64,000 bases of DNA from Bilabrum cf. latius (GCA_965178125.1 OZ237750.1:496001-560000), one strand, 5' to 3'. Shown: positions 12,013 to 25,076, numbered from the stretch's first letter. Numbers and translations: made by a program. Notes: generated from the letters alone by a model not told the origin.

Positions 12013-15000
12013 TCACCGGAGCGGAGGCGGCCTGCGGCCTCGAGGAGGGGGACTGGACCTGCCTGGACCGTCCCTAACTTTGGTAAAGCTGCCTGTAGGG
12101 GAAGATCCGCGGCTTGACGCAGCGCCAGACCCCCTGATTCCACTTCTTGGAGGCTCTGCATTCCCCCCTGCGGGCCCACTGCCTCCTACTGGCATGTTCA
12201 CCACAAACTGCTGCGAAGCTCGAACTCCAGCACCCGCCCCTTCGTGGGCCCTGCCTCCCGCTCTCGGTGATGTACCATCTGCCCTGCCTGCCTGCAAGTC
12301 AGACCTACCCATCCCACCTCGACCGTGCATGTAGGATTGCAGCTAGGGTGTAGCCTGAGGGTCTGCTGAATCCCTGACGGTCGCCCTTTCTTGCGGCTTA
12401 AAAGGGCCACCGAGCTGTGACACAGTCAATGCGGGCCGCATGCCACCATCTGCGCCGCGACCACTCCTCTCATCGGACGTGCGCTGGCCGTCGTTGTGCC
12501 CCGGCTCTGGTCTGTCTCGGCTGGATGGCAGCGAGCCACCCGAGTGCAACTGACCGGGCGTTTCGCCATCCAGAGAATCTGCCTCTCCAGCGGCCAAAGC
12601 CTTGCCAAAGTCGCCATGCAGCTGCCGACTCAGCCCATCTGATGGATCCTCTTGCTCCCTGGGACCGACCATGCCGGCTTCGCTGCGCAAGCTGTGATCT
12701 TGACCGTCGCGGCGTCGTGGCGATCCAGCCGAAAGGCTACCGCGCGGCGAACCGCCAGCACCGCCGCTCCGATCCACAGCAGATTTTCGTGCTTGCGACT
12801 CGTGCAGCGTGCGAAATGCAGCCCGGATCTTGCGAAGCTCCGTGAGGGTGGTGGCATCCGCCTGAGTGCGTGCAGCGCGCGCACTTGCCAGGGCAATGCT
12901 AAGGTTCTCGTTGTGCTCCTTGAGCCTCTGTGCCTGGGCCTGGGCAGCAGCAGCTGCTGCAGCATCTGCCAAAGCGGTTGCTTGCCGTACCCCTGCGCCT
13001 GCACTTGCGGTCGATTTACTTGCAGAAGGTCGGCTTCGTCGGGATGACCCGCCCCTGTGCACCTCCTCGCGCTTGCTGGCCTGCCGGTCCTGCGTCCCTG
13101 CGAGCTCAGCAGTGGCAGCATCGAGCGCGTCTCGCATGGCCTGCGACTCGCGGGCCAGGGACGCTTCTCTCTCCGCCATCTCCCGCCTTAGCTGCTCGAT
13201 TTCGCCCTGCAGCTCGCGCCGATCTTCCACCGCAACCGCCTCGACCTGCTCGCAGTACGACTCCAGTCGGCCCAGCAGCGTGCTCATCACGCCTCGTTCC
13301 GTGCCCACAGAGTCCTCCCGCTCTTGCTCCATCTTGCGCAGCACCTGAAGCCCGGCCTGGAGGTTCGCCACATCGTTTGCTACCGTCCTCTCTCGCTCTT
13401 GAGCAGCCTGCCGGATCGCCTCCGCTCCGGCACGCACCTGCACGAGCTCTGCTCTTGTGGCCTGGAGCTATTTTTGCACCGTCTCCTCCCACGAGGCATG
13501 CGCATCCTCTAGCTGTTTCTGCAGAGCATCCTCCTCAGCCCGGCGACGACCCACGAAGCGCTCTAGTTCTGCCGTGGCAGCTTCCACCGTGCGGAAGTCC
13601 TGCCGGTCCAATTCGGCCGCCTCTGCGGTGACCCTGCGCACCTCCTTTCGCAGCTGGTGCGCTTCGTTCTCGTGCAGCGTGGCAGCTTCCCTTCCTGCTT
13701 CGTCCGCGCGGATAGCTTCCTCTTCCGCCTGCCTCGCGGCCTGCTCGGCCCGCGCAGCCCGATCGCTGGCTTCCTTGCTGGCAGCTTGTGCGGCCTTCTC
13801 ACGGTCCTCCGCTGAGCTCTGTGCCGAATGTGCCATGGCCTCGTAGCGGGACTCGTTGCTCTCTGCAGCCTGCTGGTACTTTGCGACCGACTAGGAGAGC
13901 GCCTGTGCTCCTTCCTCCAGCCGTCGGACAGCGGCAGTGTGCCGCCCGTGCGCCTCACCTAGAGCGGCTGCTAGCTATTCCTCCACGGACCGCTGCTCGG
14001 CCGCAACGCGAGATCGCAGGCCGCGAACAGCCTCGTACTCCGCCTTGAGCGCTCTAACGGCCTCCTCTTCCGCATCCCTTTCCTTCTCAAACCTTCGCCT
14101 AGCAGCATCGGCGGTCTGGTCTAGCTGCCGCTCAGCGACTGACGCTCTCTTGTCTGCGGCCGCGGTAGCGCGAACCTGCCGGTCGACTTCGTCGGCCTGC
14201 TCCCTCACCCTGAGCTCGAGGACAGCGCGCTCCTCGGCGCACCTGGTCTTCAGATCTTCTACCGCGGAGCAGGCAGCTCGCGAAGCACACATCACAGCAC
14301 TCTGAGCGGCACCTGCTGCGGCAACTGCTGCCATGCCCTGGTCAGCTGAAGCACCCGGCGATCCACCATCTTCGCTGGTCAATGCATCGTCCTACGCGTC
14401 AACTCTATCACCGGATGCAGCGGCACTGGACACGCGAGCCACAGCGTCTGATGCGTTGGTGGCTTCTCGCACAGCATCCTAGATGGCAGCAAGCACATCA
14501 GGGGATGAGGAGGAGCCTGCAGTCCCGCTGACACCGCCTGAAGCACTAGCATCAAGCTTAACTTGCTACAGCTATGCCTCCGTGTCTCGCAGAGATAGCT
14601 CAAGGGCCGCCGACCGCTTGCTGGCGTCCTCTGCCCGCTCCCTCTCGCTGGCAACGTCACCCCGCAGTCGGCTTCGTTCGGCTTCCCACTCGTCCTCTCT
14701 CCTCTGCAGCAATTCCCTAGCATGCTTCGAGTCCTGCACGGCCCGCTCTGCCGCGTCCCTGGCTCGCTGCAGCTCCCCCTCGTGCTGCCTAGCCTGCTCC
14801 TACAAGCGCCTAGCGTGGTCGTTTTTCTGATTGCGCAGCTAAGACTCGCTGGATTCTAAAGCCTTACCGAGATCCGCCACTTTGGCCGCAAATGACTTGA
14901 CAGCCTCAGTATGGGCCTCCCGCGCCGACTGCACCTCTCTTGCGAGAGAAGCACTCTCCGCTGCTCTCGCCTCTGTGAGCTCCTCTAGCTCAGACGTGGC

Positions 15001-16963
15001 CTGCCGAAGTGACTCCTGCATCCGCGACATGGCGCGCTGGTGCTCCTCAGTCTGCTGTATTGAAGCATCCTACACCTCTTGCAGCTGCGCCCTGCAGCTT
15101 GCCCTTTCCTACCGCAGCTCTGTTGCCTCTTCTGCAGCCGCCTTTGCTCTCTCAGTTGCCGCGTCAACTTCCTGCTTTGCGCTGTCTCGCGTCTTCCGCA
15201 GAATATCCTCGAGGGAAGCAATCTACTCGTCCTTATCCTGCGACCGGCGCGATTCGGCCTCCCTCGCACTGGCTCGCTCCACGTCCCATTGGCTCTGCAA
15301 CCTGGCTGTCTCCTGCTCGGCCTCCTTCAACCTTGACTCGGCGGCCGACTGCGCGTGGCCTGCGTCCACGGCGAGTTTGCGGGCATCCGCCACTTCCTTC
15401 TCGAGCTGCTGCCTTCGCATTCGTTCGTCCTGCAGCTGCGACTGGACTGACACCTGCGCCGCGCCCAAGGCCTCCCTCGCTGCAGCTTCCCCCTGGGCGG
15501 CCAGTTCTGCCCTATCCTCTGCCTGCTTGACCCTGGCCGCTGCCTCTCGCCTAACCAGGTCGGACTCTTTCTGCTGCTGCTCCGCAGCGTGATCCGCCGC
15601 CGCACCCGCTTGTTCTTTTGCTAAAATGGCAGCACGGACGGCGTCGTCCCTTGCTCGGAGAGCCTGCGCCAGCTTCTCTTGCAGCCTCCTAAGCTCTTCC
15701 ACAGCACGGTGTGGCTCCAGGCCCCCCGCAGCCTCGATCGACCTACGCTCCGCCTCTGTTAGCTTGCGCATGAGTTCCCTAGAGCGCTCCTGCAAGGCCG
15801 CCTCGTTCTATGCAGCAGACAGCACCGCAGCATCGAGCTGCGCCCGCACTGCGCTAATCTCCTTGCTGTGGGCGGATTCCTTTCGCCTCACCACGCGCCT
15901 CAGCTGCTCGAGCTGTTCCCTGAGTACCTCTCTCTCCCTATGGGACGCAGTGGACTCGCCCTCCCGCAGCTACCTCTGCCTAGCTGTTTCTTCCATGAAG
16001 GCTTCTCGGTGTCCCCTCAACTCTGCGTCTCTCCGCTCGACTGCACGCCGGGCAGCCTGCAGCTCTTCGCGGAGGCTGCGCACCACGCCCTGCCAGCGGG
16101 CCGCCTCTGCTGCAACGTCTGCCTTGCTGCGTTCTGCGGCGTCTGCAACTTCCACCTTGGAGCCCTCCATCGCTTCTCGTGCTTTGGCATCTGCGGCGTG
16201 CTGGGCCTATGCTCGCCTGCTCGCTTCTGCATCGGCAGCCCTGGCAAGCTCCACGAGCTTCTGCCTCTCGCTCTCCCACGCATGCCTAGCCGATTCGAAC
16301 TCCGATCGGACAGATTGCGCTATTTTGTGCGCTTCTGCCGAGCGGGATTGCTCTGCCTGCAGCTCGAGACGGAACGCCTCCTCTCGCCGTTCGGCTGCCT
16401 ACGCAATTCGCCTGTCCCGGGCTTCGCTTTCTTCTTGCTGCGCAAGGAGCTGCTGCTGCTTACTGCGACGTTGTAGGCATACTTACTCAACAAGGTAAAA
16501 TTTGCAAAACCGTCTCGTCCGACGGTGAATCATGGCACAAACACGCTGATATGCTATCTCACGACGCACTTTCGGTCTCAGCCGCTCGTAGCTTCGTCTC
16601 CAGGCCACTGATTGTTTGCAAGCACTCGGACTCTCGTTCTCGACTTGACTGCAGCTCTTTCTTGAGAGGGGCAAGTGCCCGGGCCGATTCGCTTCCCTCC
16701 TGTGCATCGGGAGACCCTCCTCCATGCTTCGATTTTGCGATCTCTAGTAACTTCTGGTTTTTCTCTTCCAGCTCCTGTATATACTCATCCTATGTTGCAA
16801 CAAGGGAATTCAATTGCTGAAGTTTTGAATGTGCCTGGGCAAGCACACTCCCATCGGGTCTGCCGCCAGTGTCCGATGCATGTGCATCGCCATTGGAGCC
16901 GGCACCAGCTGCAGCTTTGCCAGCCCCACCATCATCACGCGGCGAATCATGTGGATACTGCAT
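12013..16963 (-). CDS. Large coiled-coil protein, 1616 aa
   Basis: Two exons: 16963-16563 and 16462-12013, with a 100-bp GT-AG intron (16463-16562) placed because it restores the frame (ESA-S-KQQQ). The end is TGA at 12013. TAG occurs many times as Gln, often where heptads already hold Q or E, which fits. From about residue 40 to 1370 the protein is almost pure coiled coil rich in Glu, Ala, Arg and Gln; the last 250 residues are disordered Ser/Gly/Pro-rich. No motor, kinase or membrane segment was seen. Such proteins are usually structural (centrosome, basal body, cytoskeleton), but the sequence alone does not say which. The ATG at 16963 is the first in frame after an upstream TAA. Divergent from USP39 with 136 bp between. 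Confidence 0.75.
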
Positions 16964-17099
16964 ACTGACCAATTGGTCAAAACTACGAGGCAAGTATTGA
17001 CTCGGGATTTTCCTGGCCGTTTGTTACGTTGGGATCCGGAGCAGTTGCCGTCCGCCCGATCGTGTGCCCGGCGCACAGGTTATTTGCTTTGCTGGAGAT
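16964..17099. promoter_or_regulatory. Divergent intergenic region between coiled-coil gene and USP39
   Basis: 136 bp. It contains the palindrome GACCAATTGGTC at about 16967, which holds CCAAT on both strands. A shared promoter role is inferred from gene orientation. Confidence 0.35.
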
Positions 17100-19514
17100 A
17101 TGAATGCCGGAGCAAAGCGGCCATACGAGAGTGGGGTAATCGATACTAAATAGCAGCCTGCTAAAAAGAGAGCAGCTAGTGCTGGCGCGGTTTCCGTTCC
17201 CGCTGATGAGACCAGCAGCCGATGCCCATATCTTGCTTAGGTCGACAGGAAGGCCTTAGACTTTGAAATGCAGAGGCGCTGCTCGGTGTCTATGAGTAAT
17301 GAGCGTGTTCATATGTGCTTGGTATGTGGCAAGTATTTTAGGGGCCGGGAGGCTGGAAGCCCAGCGTATTAGCATGCGCTCGAACATGAACACTACGTGT
17401 ATTTGAGCTTCGACGATGCAGCAGTTTGGTGCCTTCCTGATGGCTACCAGGTTCACGATTCGTCATTAGACGACATTGTTGGCGCACTTCGCCCGCATTT
17501 TGGCGGGAGCGCAATTGAAAGGCTTGATTCAAACAATGTGTTGTCGACAACAACAGATGGGAAGGACTTTCTGCCGGGTTACGTTGGCCTCGACAACGCA
17601 GGAAGCGCAGACTTCATCTCTGTTGCGATCCAGTGTCTGTCTCACGTTCGCCCGTTCCGCGATTTCTTCCTTCGTAAGAGCAATCACGCTGGATGCACGA
17701 GTCGTTTGGTGCAAGGCCTTGGGGATACCATTCGGCGGCTGTGGTCCCCTGGATTGTTCAAGCCGAGCGTTTCTCCCCATGATTTTGTTGTTCAGATTCA
17801 GACCGACAGCAGGGGCCGCTTCCGGCCTGGCCAACAGGGAGAGAGCATGGAGTTCCTTGGGTGGCTGCTGCAGCGCGTCCACCACGATCTTTTGCACGAG
17901 TATTCGAGTGCTGAAGACGCCAAAGAAAGAGCGAAGCGAGCGGAAGCTGCGGCTCGCTCCCGGTTGCTAGCGAAAACTGGCGTCGGGATTTCCGAAGCGA
18001 GGAACGACTCGGATCCCGGAGCAGCTGCTCGAGCGAGCAAGCAGCGGGAAGGCCGATGGTGGCTGGCGGGGGGCACTGCCCCCGGCCGCACCATCGTGAC
18101 TGAGTGCTTTTAGGGTGCAATTGAGGTACAACAGGTGGTTGGCGGGCGGTCAAAGACGGGCGATGAGATGCATGCGGCGCAAAGAGCAGGCCCAGAAGCG
18201 GCCACCCTGTCGGACGGCCGCCCGCTGCCAGCCGGCATCTCACCACTGATAGCGCATGAGGTGTCGCTCACTGCCGGTAGCTACGACGTGATCTGCAAGA
18301 CGAAACCCTTTTTCTTTCTGTCCACGGAGCTCCCGCCCGTGCCAGTGTTCGTCGAGGAGGAGGAAGACGGCCGCGCCCAGGTCGTGCCAGAGGTGGTCCT
18401 GCACGAGATTCTCACCCGATTCGGGGGATCCGAGGTCGTGGAATCGCTGGAGGGGGGCGTGCGACTGAGATCGCTGCACAAGGTTGTGCAGCTGCCGCCC
18501 TTTCTGATGCTACACGTCAAACGCTTCTCGCACAACGCGTTCTTTGCCGAGAAGAATCCGACGAGGGTCGCTTTGCCTTTGAGGAACCTTCTGCTTGACG
18601 GACCCATGAAGCTGCAGGATGGCAAGCCACCCGCAAGGGCCGCTGTCTGCGGCAAGGCTGCTGCAAATGGAGGTGCATCCTCGGCGAGCAGCGCAGCCTC
18701 TAGGAAGGCGGCCTCCAGCAGCTCGTCCTCACAAGCAGCGTCCGGTGCAGGGGCAGGGGCAGGGGCAGGGGCAGGGGCAGGGGCAGGGGCAGGGGCAGGG
18801 GCAGGGGCAGGGGCAGGGGCAGGGGCAGGGGCAGGGGCAGGGGCAGGGGCAGGGGCAGGGGCCTACTCCTCGCTGGGGAAGGCTTCGTTGCTGGCAATTA
18901 AGCTACTGCAGGCTGCGCATCCTGCACTGCACGCTCGACTGTCGCGGGAGTGGCCTGCGTAGAAACTGGCACGGGCAGCCGCTCGCTTGAATCCAGCCAG
19001 CGCGAAGCGAGCCCTGCAGCTGAGAATCGCGCTCCGGTACCGCACCAAGCTGGACCTAGAATGCAGCGTGGTTCACGATTCTCCCCCGGAGATGGCCAAA
19101 GGCAGCACCGCGGCGGCGCAAGCAGCAGCGGCACGGCTTGCCACGCACCACAGCACGGTCGAGCGGGCAGCTGAGAGTGCGGCACAGCAGGCGCTAAGAG
19201 CGGAAGGTGCCGGGGCGGCTGGTCGGTCTAGCTCCTCGTCGGGTGCCGGTGCTGATAGGTGGGGACATTCGACGAATAGCGCCTACGAAGCCACCGAGAG
19301 CGCGCTGCAGGCATTGCGCGCAGGCACGTACCGCGTGCAGGTGAGGCACAAGGCGTCTGATTCGTGGTACGAGCTCAGGGACGTGAAGGTTGCGCGCGTG
19401 GACCCCGAGCAGATCACACCCGGAGAAGCTTATGCGTTGCTGTATATGAAGCAAGGGGCGCACGAGCTTCGTTCCATCGAAGCTGCTGTCGAGCGCTTGC
19501 TGCTGCAGGACTGA
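17100..19514 (+). CDS. USP39: USP39/Sad1-like splicing factor (inactive ubiquitin peptidase fold)
   Basis: 805 codons, one exon, ATG 17100 to TGA 19514, with TAG as Gln at several sites (near 17151, 17241, 17380, 18111, 18960). The N-terminal zinc-finger UBP region is clear: CPYL, CSVS, CLVCGKYFRGR, HALEHEHYV. The USP domain starts FLPGYVGLDNAG, with Asp where active peptidases have the catalytic Cys, as in USP39 from other organisms. It continues with PFLMLHVKRFSHNAFFAEKNPT and ends with YRVQVRHKASDSWYELRDVKV. USP39 is needed to join the U4/U6.U5 tri-snRNP to the spliceosome, so it acts in the nucleus. A Gly-Ala repeat tract (about residues 549-588) and an Ala/Ser-rich linker are inserted inside the USP fold, making it longer than the usual 550-570 residues. 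Confidence 0.9.
18745..18862 (+). repeat. GGGCAG hexanucleotide tandem repeat inside USP39
   Basis: About 118 bp of near-perfect GGGCAG units (about 19-20 copies), read as Gly-Ala dipeptides. The frame stays open, so length changes by whole units are tolerated by the gene. Confidence 0.9.
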
Positions 19515-19709
19515 ACAGAATGGACCGGATGGCAGGTGGCCGGACGGTTGTCAAGCCCATATCTTTCAGAGTCTCTTTGGCCTGCTGGCCCACAGTGGCA
19601 ATGATCTTACTGAGAATGAAATGGACTTCTGAGAAAAACTACACCACGCAGAAACAAGCAATCCCACCGCATCGGCAAGGGCATGGCGCGCCGCGCACTG
19701 AGCAGCGGA

Positions 19710-22240
19710 TCACGTCGTGCCCTCTGCCTCGTGAAGCAGCGCAGCCAGCTCGGCAGCGTCCTCTCCCAAGGCCACGGCGCTGTCGTCGCCGCCATCAATA
19801 TCATCACCGTCATCGTCGTCGTCATCATCATCGTTGGTGGTGTGCAGAGCGAGGTTGGAGAGCTCTTCGGTATCCATGGCCTCCTGCAGGTCCTGCGCAG
19901 CCGCGAGGATGTATTTGATGTGGGCCGGCTTCATCTTCCTCGGGGGCTCCGGACCGGCCTTGCTCGGGTCAGCCGCTTTCCTGGCTTTCCACACGTCATG
20001 GAGCTCTTCCAACTGCTCCGCCACCATGCCCATGTCGTCCACCTCGAGCAGAGAGATGGTCTCCATCGAGTTGAAGCCGCATTCCAGCAGCGCTCCGGCG
20101 TACGCGCCCATGCCCATGGCGCCCAGCCAGGTCCTGACCACCTCTTCGCCGTACTGCTCCGCTGCCTCGGTGGTCCCGGCGCGGATGGCACCCATGAGGA
20201 GCTCAGCGAAATCAGAATGCGTAGAATGGAAGGCGCGCCGCCACAGCTTGCCCATCCCAAGGATGCGAGCCGTGGCCAGCTTCAAGCGAGATTTCCGGCC
20301 TGTTCTTTCCTTGTCTGCCTCCACGCGATCAAGGCCGTAGGCAGAGTCTTCTCCCCCGGCGGCTTTCAGCATCTCCTCGGGGGTCTTCTCCACCGGCGCT
20401 GCCGAAGGCTTCGGTTTCGCGCTGGTGCTGGCTATTCCTGCCGACCGACTGAAGCCAGCGTGGGGTGACCTGCCAGCACCTGAGGCCGCTGAGGATTGAG
20501 AACCCGTCGACTTGGGTCCCTGCGGGGGAGTAGGTGCTCCCGGTCCGGAGGACGATGGCACGAGCCTTCTGCCTCCACGCCGGGGGCCTCCGGTGCCACT
20601 GGGTGTGTCTTGAGTGCCTCCCGCGAGGAGGTGCTCCTTGGGTGGCGCTCCAATGGTGCCTTTGGCTGCTGGCGTGGCGGCTGCATCGAGCAATGGTGCC
20701 AGCTGCTTGGGAGCAGAGTCCTTGCGCATGATCTACTCGTCTGCTTTGGCGCCCGTTGTGGTCGAGCGGGCTGCAGCTGGGGATGGTCGGGACGAGGGCG
20801 TGTCTGCAGCAGCCTGGGCTGCAAGCCTGACTGCCGACGCAGTGGTCAGGCTGCCCATCGAGTCCGAGGCCGTGGCGGCTGCTGGGGTTGCGGAAGGATC
20901 TGCGGGAGATGCTTTCCCTGCGGTGGCCCTGGTACTTGCGGGGGCCCCTGTCCCTGCCCCTGCCCCTGCTGGTGTGGACGGAGCGATGGCGGCTTTGAGT
21001 GCGGCTGCGGGAGAGGGCGCACTGCCACCTGATGCTTTGCCAAGCTTCTTTTTCACCAAAGATGACAGCTTTGCGCCGGCAGACGACGCCGCTGCTGTTT
21101 TCCCCTTCTTTCCGCCGATGGCACCAAGGCCACCAATGCCCTGCGCAAACGCCTCGACGGCAGATTTCATCACGGTTTCGATTTTTCGCTGACGAGCGCC
21201 CTTACCGTCAGATTCTACTATACTTGTTTCCAGCTTGGACGCGTCTGCACCGAACGCCCTGCCCTTCCATACCGCCGCAAACTTCGCGATTCGGCGACTG
21301 TCCCGCTCCCGTTCGATCTGCTGCTTTGTCTGCGCTTCCTCTTTCGTCCGCTTGCGCATCATGGATGCAACTCGAGACAAATTTAGCATTTTGCGCGCAA
21401 CGGCTTTCTTGGATTCCTCCTTCTCCCTCTTTCGGGCAGCTGTTAACCTCAACTCCTTGAGTGCCTGCGCCTAACTCGCTCGTCGGCGGTGCACGCGTTT
21501 TGCAATCTTCACATCCCGAGCTCGATGCCTAATTATTTGAGCACACTTCTTCTCATCTTCGATCATTGCAAGCTTGTATGCTGTGAGGCCGTCCTGCGAA
21601 GAGGAAAACGGGAGAGCGCGTCAGTAGGCACGCGGTCTCATGTCTACTGCCACCAAGTCAGCGCCATCCATTGCAGCCACAAATGCATTTGTCCTAAGAA
21701 TAGTTTGAACTTAAGGTAAGCATTGCTGTGTAGCCACCGTAGTACGGGCAGGAGCCCTGTTCCGGCCGCTCAACGTATTCTCACCTCAGTCTCAAGGTCT
21801 GTGTTTGCCCCATGAAGGACCAGGAACTCAACGACGGCCTCATTGCCATGATAGGCTGCCATATGCAATGGTGTCTATCCAAGGGGGTCCTAGACATCAA
21901 TTTTAGCGCCCATTCGGAGGGCCAACTCGAGGTTTTCCACTTCGCCCTCTCGTGCAGCCTCGAACAGCAGCTAATTCTTGTCACGCCCACCGGTTGACAC
22001 CCGCCTACTTCTAGCGATTTTCTCATAATCAGGTTCCTTCTAATCTTCAGTTTGGCCAAAAGGCTCACTGGAGAAGGCGGAGTCGATCAAGCTCCTGTGC
22101 GAGCCGAAGCGATCCGGTCCTGCAGGAGTATCTCGCGGTGTCGCCGCCTTCAACTCCCCCCGCAGGGCCTTTTCAACTGTTTCATCATCAGGCTCACTTC
22201 TTGATGGAGTAAAAGGCGGATACTTGCCCGCACCAGCCAT
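19710..22240 (-). CDS. Ankyrin-repeat and SAM-domain protein
   Basis: Two exons: 22240-21785 and 21593-19710, joined across a 191-bp GT-AG intron (donor GTGAG, acceptor CTTCGCAG). The total is 779 aa, ending at TGA. The intron is phase 0 and joins an ankyrin repeat to its continuation (ANTDLETE then DGLTAYKLA). Ankyrin repeats lie at about residues 85-185; two TAG codons read as Gln give IDVQDPLGQTPLHMAA, the classical repeat signature. A basic coiled region (about 185-270), a low-complexity middle and a SAM domain (about 637-700, WLGAMGMGAYAGALL) follow. The C-terminus is very acidic. The ankyrin plus SAM layout resembles scaffold proteins of the ANKS/USH1G type; orthology is not established. 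ATG 22240 is the first in frame after an upstream TGA. Confidence 0.75.
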
Positions 22241-22374
22241 GTTCGCTTGGAGTTGCTCCCTTTCGACAAAGATTTTCTGGTCGCACGAATGGTCGCAACG
22301 CCGCGCACGCCGTGGTTCCGCAACTGCCAGCTCGAAAATCCGTTCCAAAGTGAAGCAAAATTGGCATCACAGTA
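22241..22374. promoter_or_regulatory. Divergent intergenic region between ankyrin-SAM gene and DNAAF3
   Basis: 134 bp separating two start codons. It contains GGTTCCGCAACTGCC near 22314, loosely like one half of an RFX X-box as used by ciliary genes; this is only suggestive. The promoter role is inferred from position. Confidence 0.3.
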
Positions 22375-24739
22375 ATGGCAAGGGGTCCAGGGCTCCGGTC
22401 ATCTTCGATAGAATCGCTAGGTGTGCACCATTTTTGGGGATTCACCCCTGCAATCGATCTGCAAGATATATGTTCATCCCTAGACGAGAAGTTGCCAAGT
22501 GTATCTGCGAGCCCCACGAAGGAGGATGAAAGCAAAAGCCGCTCTGAAGAATCAAGGTCTAAAATAGAGCCAATTAACATTCTGTTGTGCAATACTGGGG
22601 ATATACGGCACATTCTGAAAACAGTGGCCCAGCGCCGGCGCCACTCGCTGCGCCCGCTTCATTTTTATGTTAACGAGGAGAGCCCAGAGGCGTTAGCCAG
22701 GCACCTCCTCTTGCTCAGCATAGCATACGACTGGGAGCAGCCTCTGTCAAGGAGGGCGAACCTATTTCTCGAGGTGTTCGGGAACGCGCTAGTGCAAGAG
22801 CGAACCAGCAAGTACATCGCTGCAAAGCGAGCAGAGCTGATCGAGCTGATCTGCAACCAGAAGGGTCCCCTAGCACCAATCGTAGATGGGTCGTTGCTTC
22901 GACACAAGGCGATCGATGAGCTTGAGTCGGTTTTCAAGCTCTGGGCAGACGCGGTTGGGCTGGACAGTAAGGCTTGAATTTCGCAAAGGTTTTCTGCAGG
23001 GCTTTTTGTGCATCTTGGATCTACCGACGCACTGGTTATTTTGCCCCTTTATCCTCGCAGTGCACGGCCTCAGGGATCAGCGGCTTCGTAGGCACTACGG
23101 GGAGCGCTACGACTTCCGAGTGAACCTGATTGACTGGGACTACCAGTCCAGGGTGAAGCCAGCGGCCGGCAACGTACACTCCAGGGTGTTCCGGCGGTGG
23201 AGACAGTCCGGTGTGGCCTACGAGTTCGGAGACGAGACGTACACCCAGCCGAACCGCTCGTTGGGGTCCTGGGCTCATGGCAAGGAGAAGGGCATGAGCA
23301 AGATGGTGAGGGGCTACTGGGGAGACATCGTCGTTTCGCCGTACCACGCGCTGGGCACGCATGCGACGGACATTCGGGAGGGCGTGGCGGGCGCGGCCGC
23401 GGCGAGGCGGCTCCGTCAGCTCTTCGACGTGAACGCTCGTCACATGGGTAGCGAGCAGTTTCGTCACACGTGCGAGGAGATCTCCGTGTACAACGTGCTG
23501 GCTTGGCTGCACGAGGTGGAGACGGGCGACCCCTACGCAATGAGGAGAGACCACGATGTGTACTCTGGGATAGACGAGGGCAGGCGAGTTGCCCGGCTGG
23601 CCAAGGTGGCCAAGGCAGAGGACCAGGACACTAAGGAGAAGAGAGAAAAGGACAAGGGAGGCGGCACAGCGGAGAGCAAGGAGCAGGAAAAAGCAGGCGA
23701 AAGCAAGGGAGAGTCAGCCGCTAAGGGATCGGCTATTGCTGCCGCAGCGGCTTCGGGCACAGGCACCTCGAGCGTCGACTCCTCCTCCGCCTCTGCAGCC
23801 GCTCCCGGCACTGCGGACGAGGCGGCGCGGGAGAGGGAAAGGCAGCAGCGTGCCAGGGCAGAGGCAGTCAGGCGCATGCGGACCATCGTGCGCTCGATCG
23901 GCGGCGTCAAGATCCACCTCATGCTGGGTCCGTTGCCCGATCACACGCGGAGGAAGAGATTCGCTGGCCTGTTCGATATGGTGTGCTTGGGGGGCCGGTC
24001 TGCCCACGAGATGGAGCACGAGGATTTCCACAAGTGCCTCGCCGACCGCGCCGTGGTGTGCGTAGAGACGGCTCGCAACACCGTAGTGCTGTCAGACGAC
24101 CAGGCCTGTGAGTATGAGAGACGGGTCGGCTCCATGGCGGCTGGTGTCGGGTGCGTGCTGGCCGGCACAGACACGGAGCTATGCGATGATCGGTTCGGGC
24201 TCGGGTCCGAGGTGGAAATCAAGGGAGGCAAGAAGCAACGGGAACGACAGGCGGCGCGGGAGCGTATGCGCCTCAGTGCAGAGAAGCGAGCACATCTGGA
24301 ACGCAAGCTGGGTGACCACGCCCCCCTCATGATGTACCTGCGGGAATCCTCGGTTTGGGACCTCAAGCAGGGCGACAATCCCAGACCGCAGCACCTCTTC
24401 TTCCTGTATGAGGCGGCCAAAGCCCAGGCCAGAAGGGATGGCATGCGGGCTCTGCTAGACGAGCTCAGGCCAATCAGCATGATCACGCCAGAGGAAGCGG
24501 CGGTGGAAGCTGCTACGGCAAAGCGGGCAGGTGCAGGTGCAGGTGCAGGTGCAGGTGCAGGTGCAGGTGCAGGTGCAGATGCGGCGTCGTCCGAGGTGGC
24601 GGATGTGCCTGACGCTCCCGCAGGCCCAGATGCTGCTGCTGGTGCGGCGTCGGCTTGCGGCGGTCGTGTCCCGGATGACAAGCAGACGGTCGAGGCATCA
24701 TCTAGTGCGGCATCTGGCAGTACCGAACGGGTGCAGTGA
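22375..24739 (+). CDS. DNAAF3: Dynein axonemal assembly factor 3
   Basis: Two exons, 22375-22966 and 23061-24739, with a 94-bp intron (22967-23060; GTAAG to CTCGCAG). The join restores DMHGLRDQRLRRHYGERYD, matching the family where a conserved helix continues. 756 aa, TGA stop. N-terminal marks are FWGFTPAIDLQD and the MT-like fold that follows (DUF4470). The C-terminal part includes NRSLGSWAHG, GYWGDIVVSPY and NVLAWLHEVE (DUF4471). DNAAF3 works in the cytoplasm to preassemble outer and inner dynein arms before transport into cilia, so its presence implies motile cilia or flagella. A charged low-complexity insert (about residues 380-490) and a Gly-Ala repeat near the C-terminus are extra relative to animal proteins. 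No in-frame TAG is needed in the conserved parts. Confidence 0.9.
24527..24578 (+). repeat. GCAGGT hexanucleotide repeat inside DNAAF3
   Basis: About eight to nine units coding Gly-Ala pairs, the same dipeptide as in the USP39 repeat but from a different hexamer. Confidence 0.85.
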
Positions 24740-25076
24740 TTAGTTACACAGCACGAGTATACGAACAATGCACGGCCGATCGTCCCTGGCATCCAACACC
24801 AGGCACACCACGCCGTCAACAGGCACCTCCACGGTGCTGGGGTGTGGCACTTGTCCAGCCTAGATCTAGCGATCCGATATAATGGATCAATCTTGCACAC
24901 TATAAGTTCGATGGTGACAAGACTCTGTCTCGAACCACCTGCCGCAAAGAACAAGCTTGACGGTTGCCAACAAGTTACAATTTGGTGGGAACGGGCAGCA
25001 TGACGGGGTGCCGGCTGTGGGCGCCGGCAGAGAACGCCGGAGGGAATGTGATTGCAGTGCCGGTTTCGTCGCAGAT
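24740..25076. other. Convergent intergenic region, nothing recognised
   Basis: 337 bp between the stop codons of DNAAF3 (+) and the RD-rich gene (-). I see no open frame with coding character, no RNA gene and no clear polyadenylation signal. Confidence 0.4.

Noticed and set aside
18700-18897. Antisense Leu-Pro repeat frame over the USP39 array
   Set aside because: It is the complement of the GGGCAG tandem repeat; the plus strand is a conserved gene.
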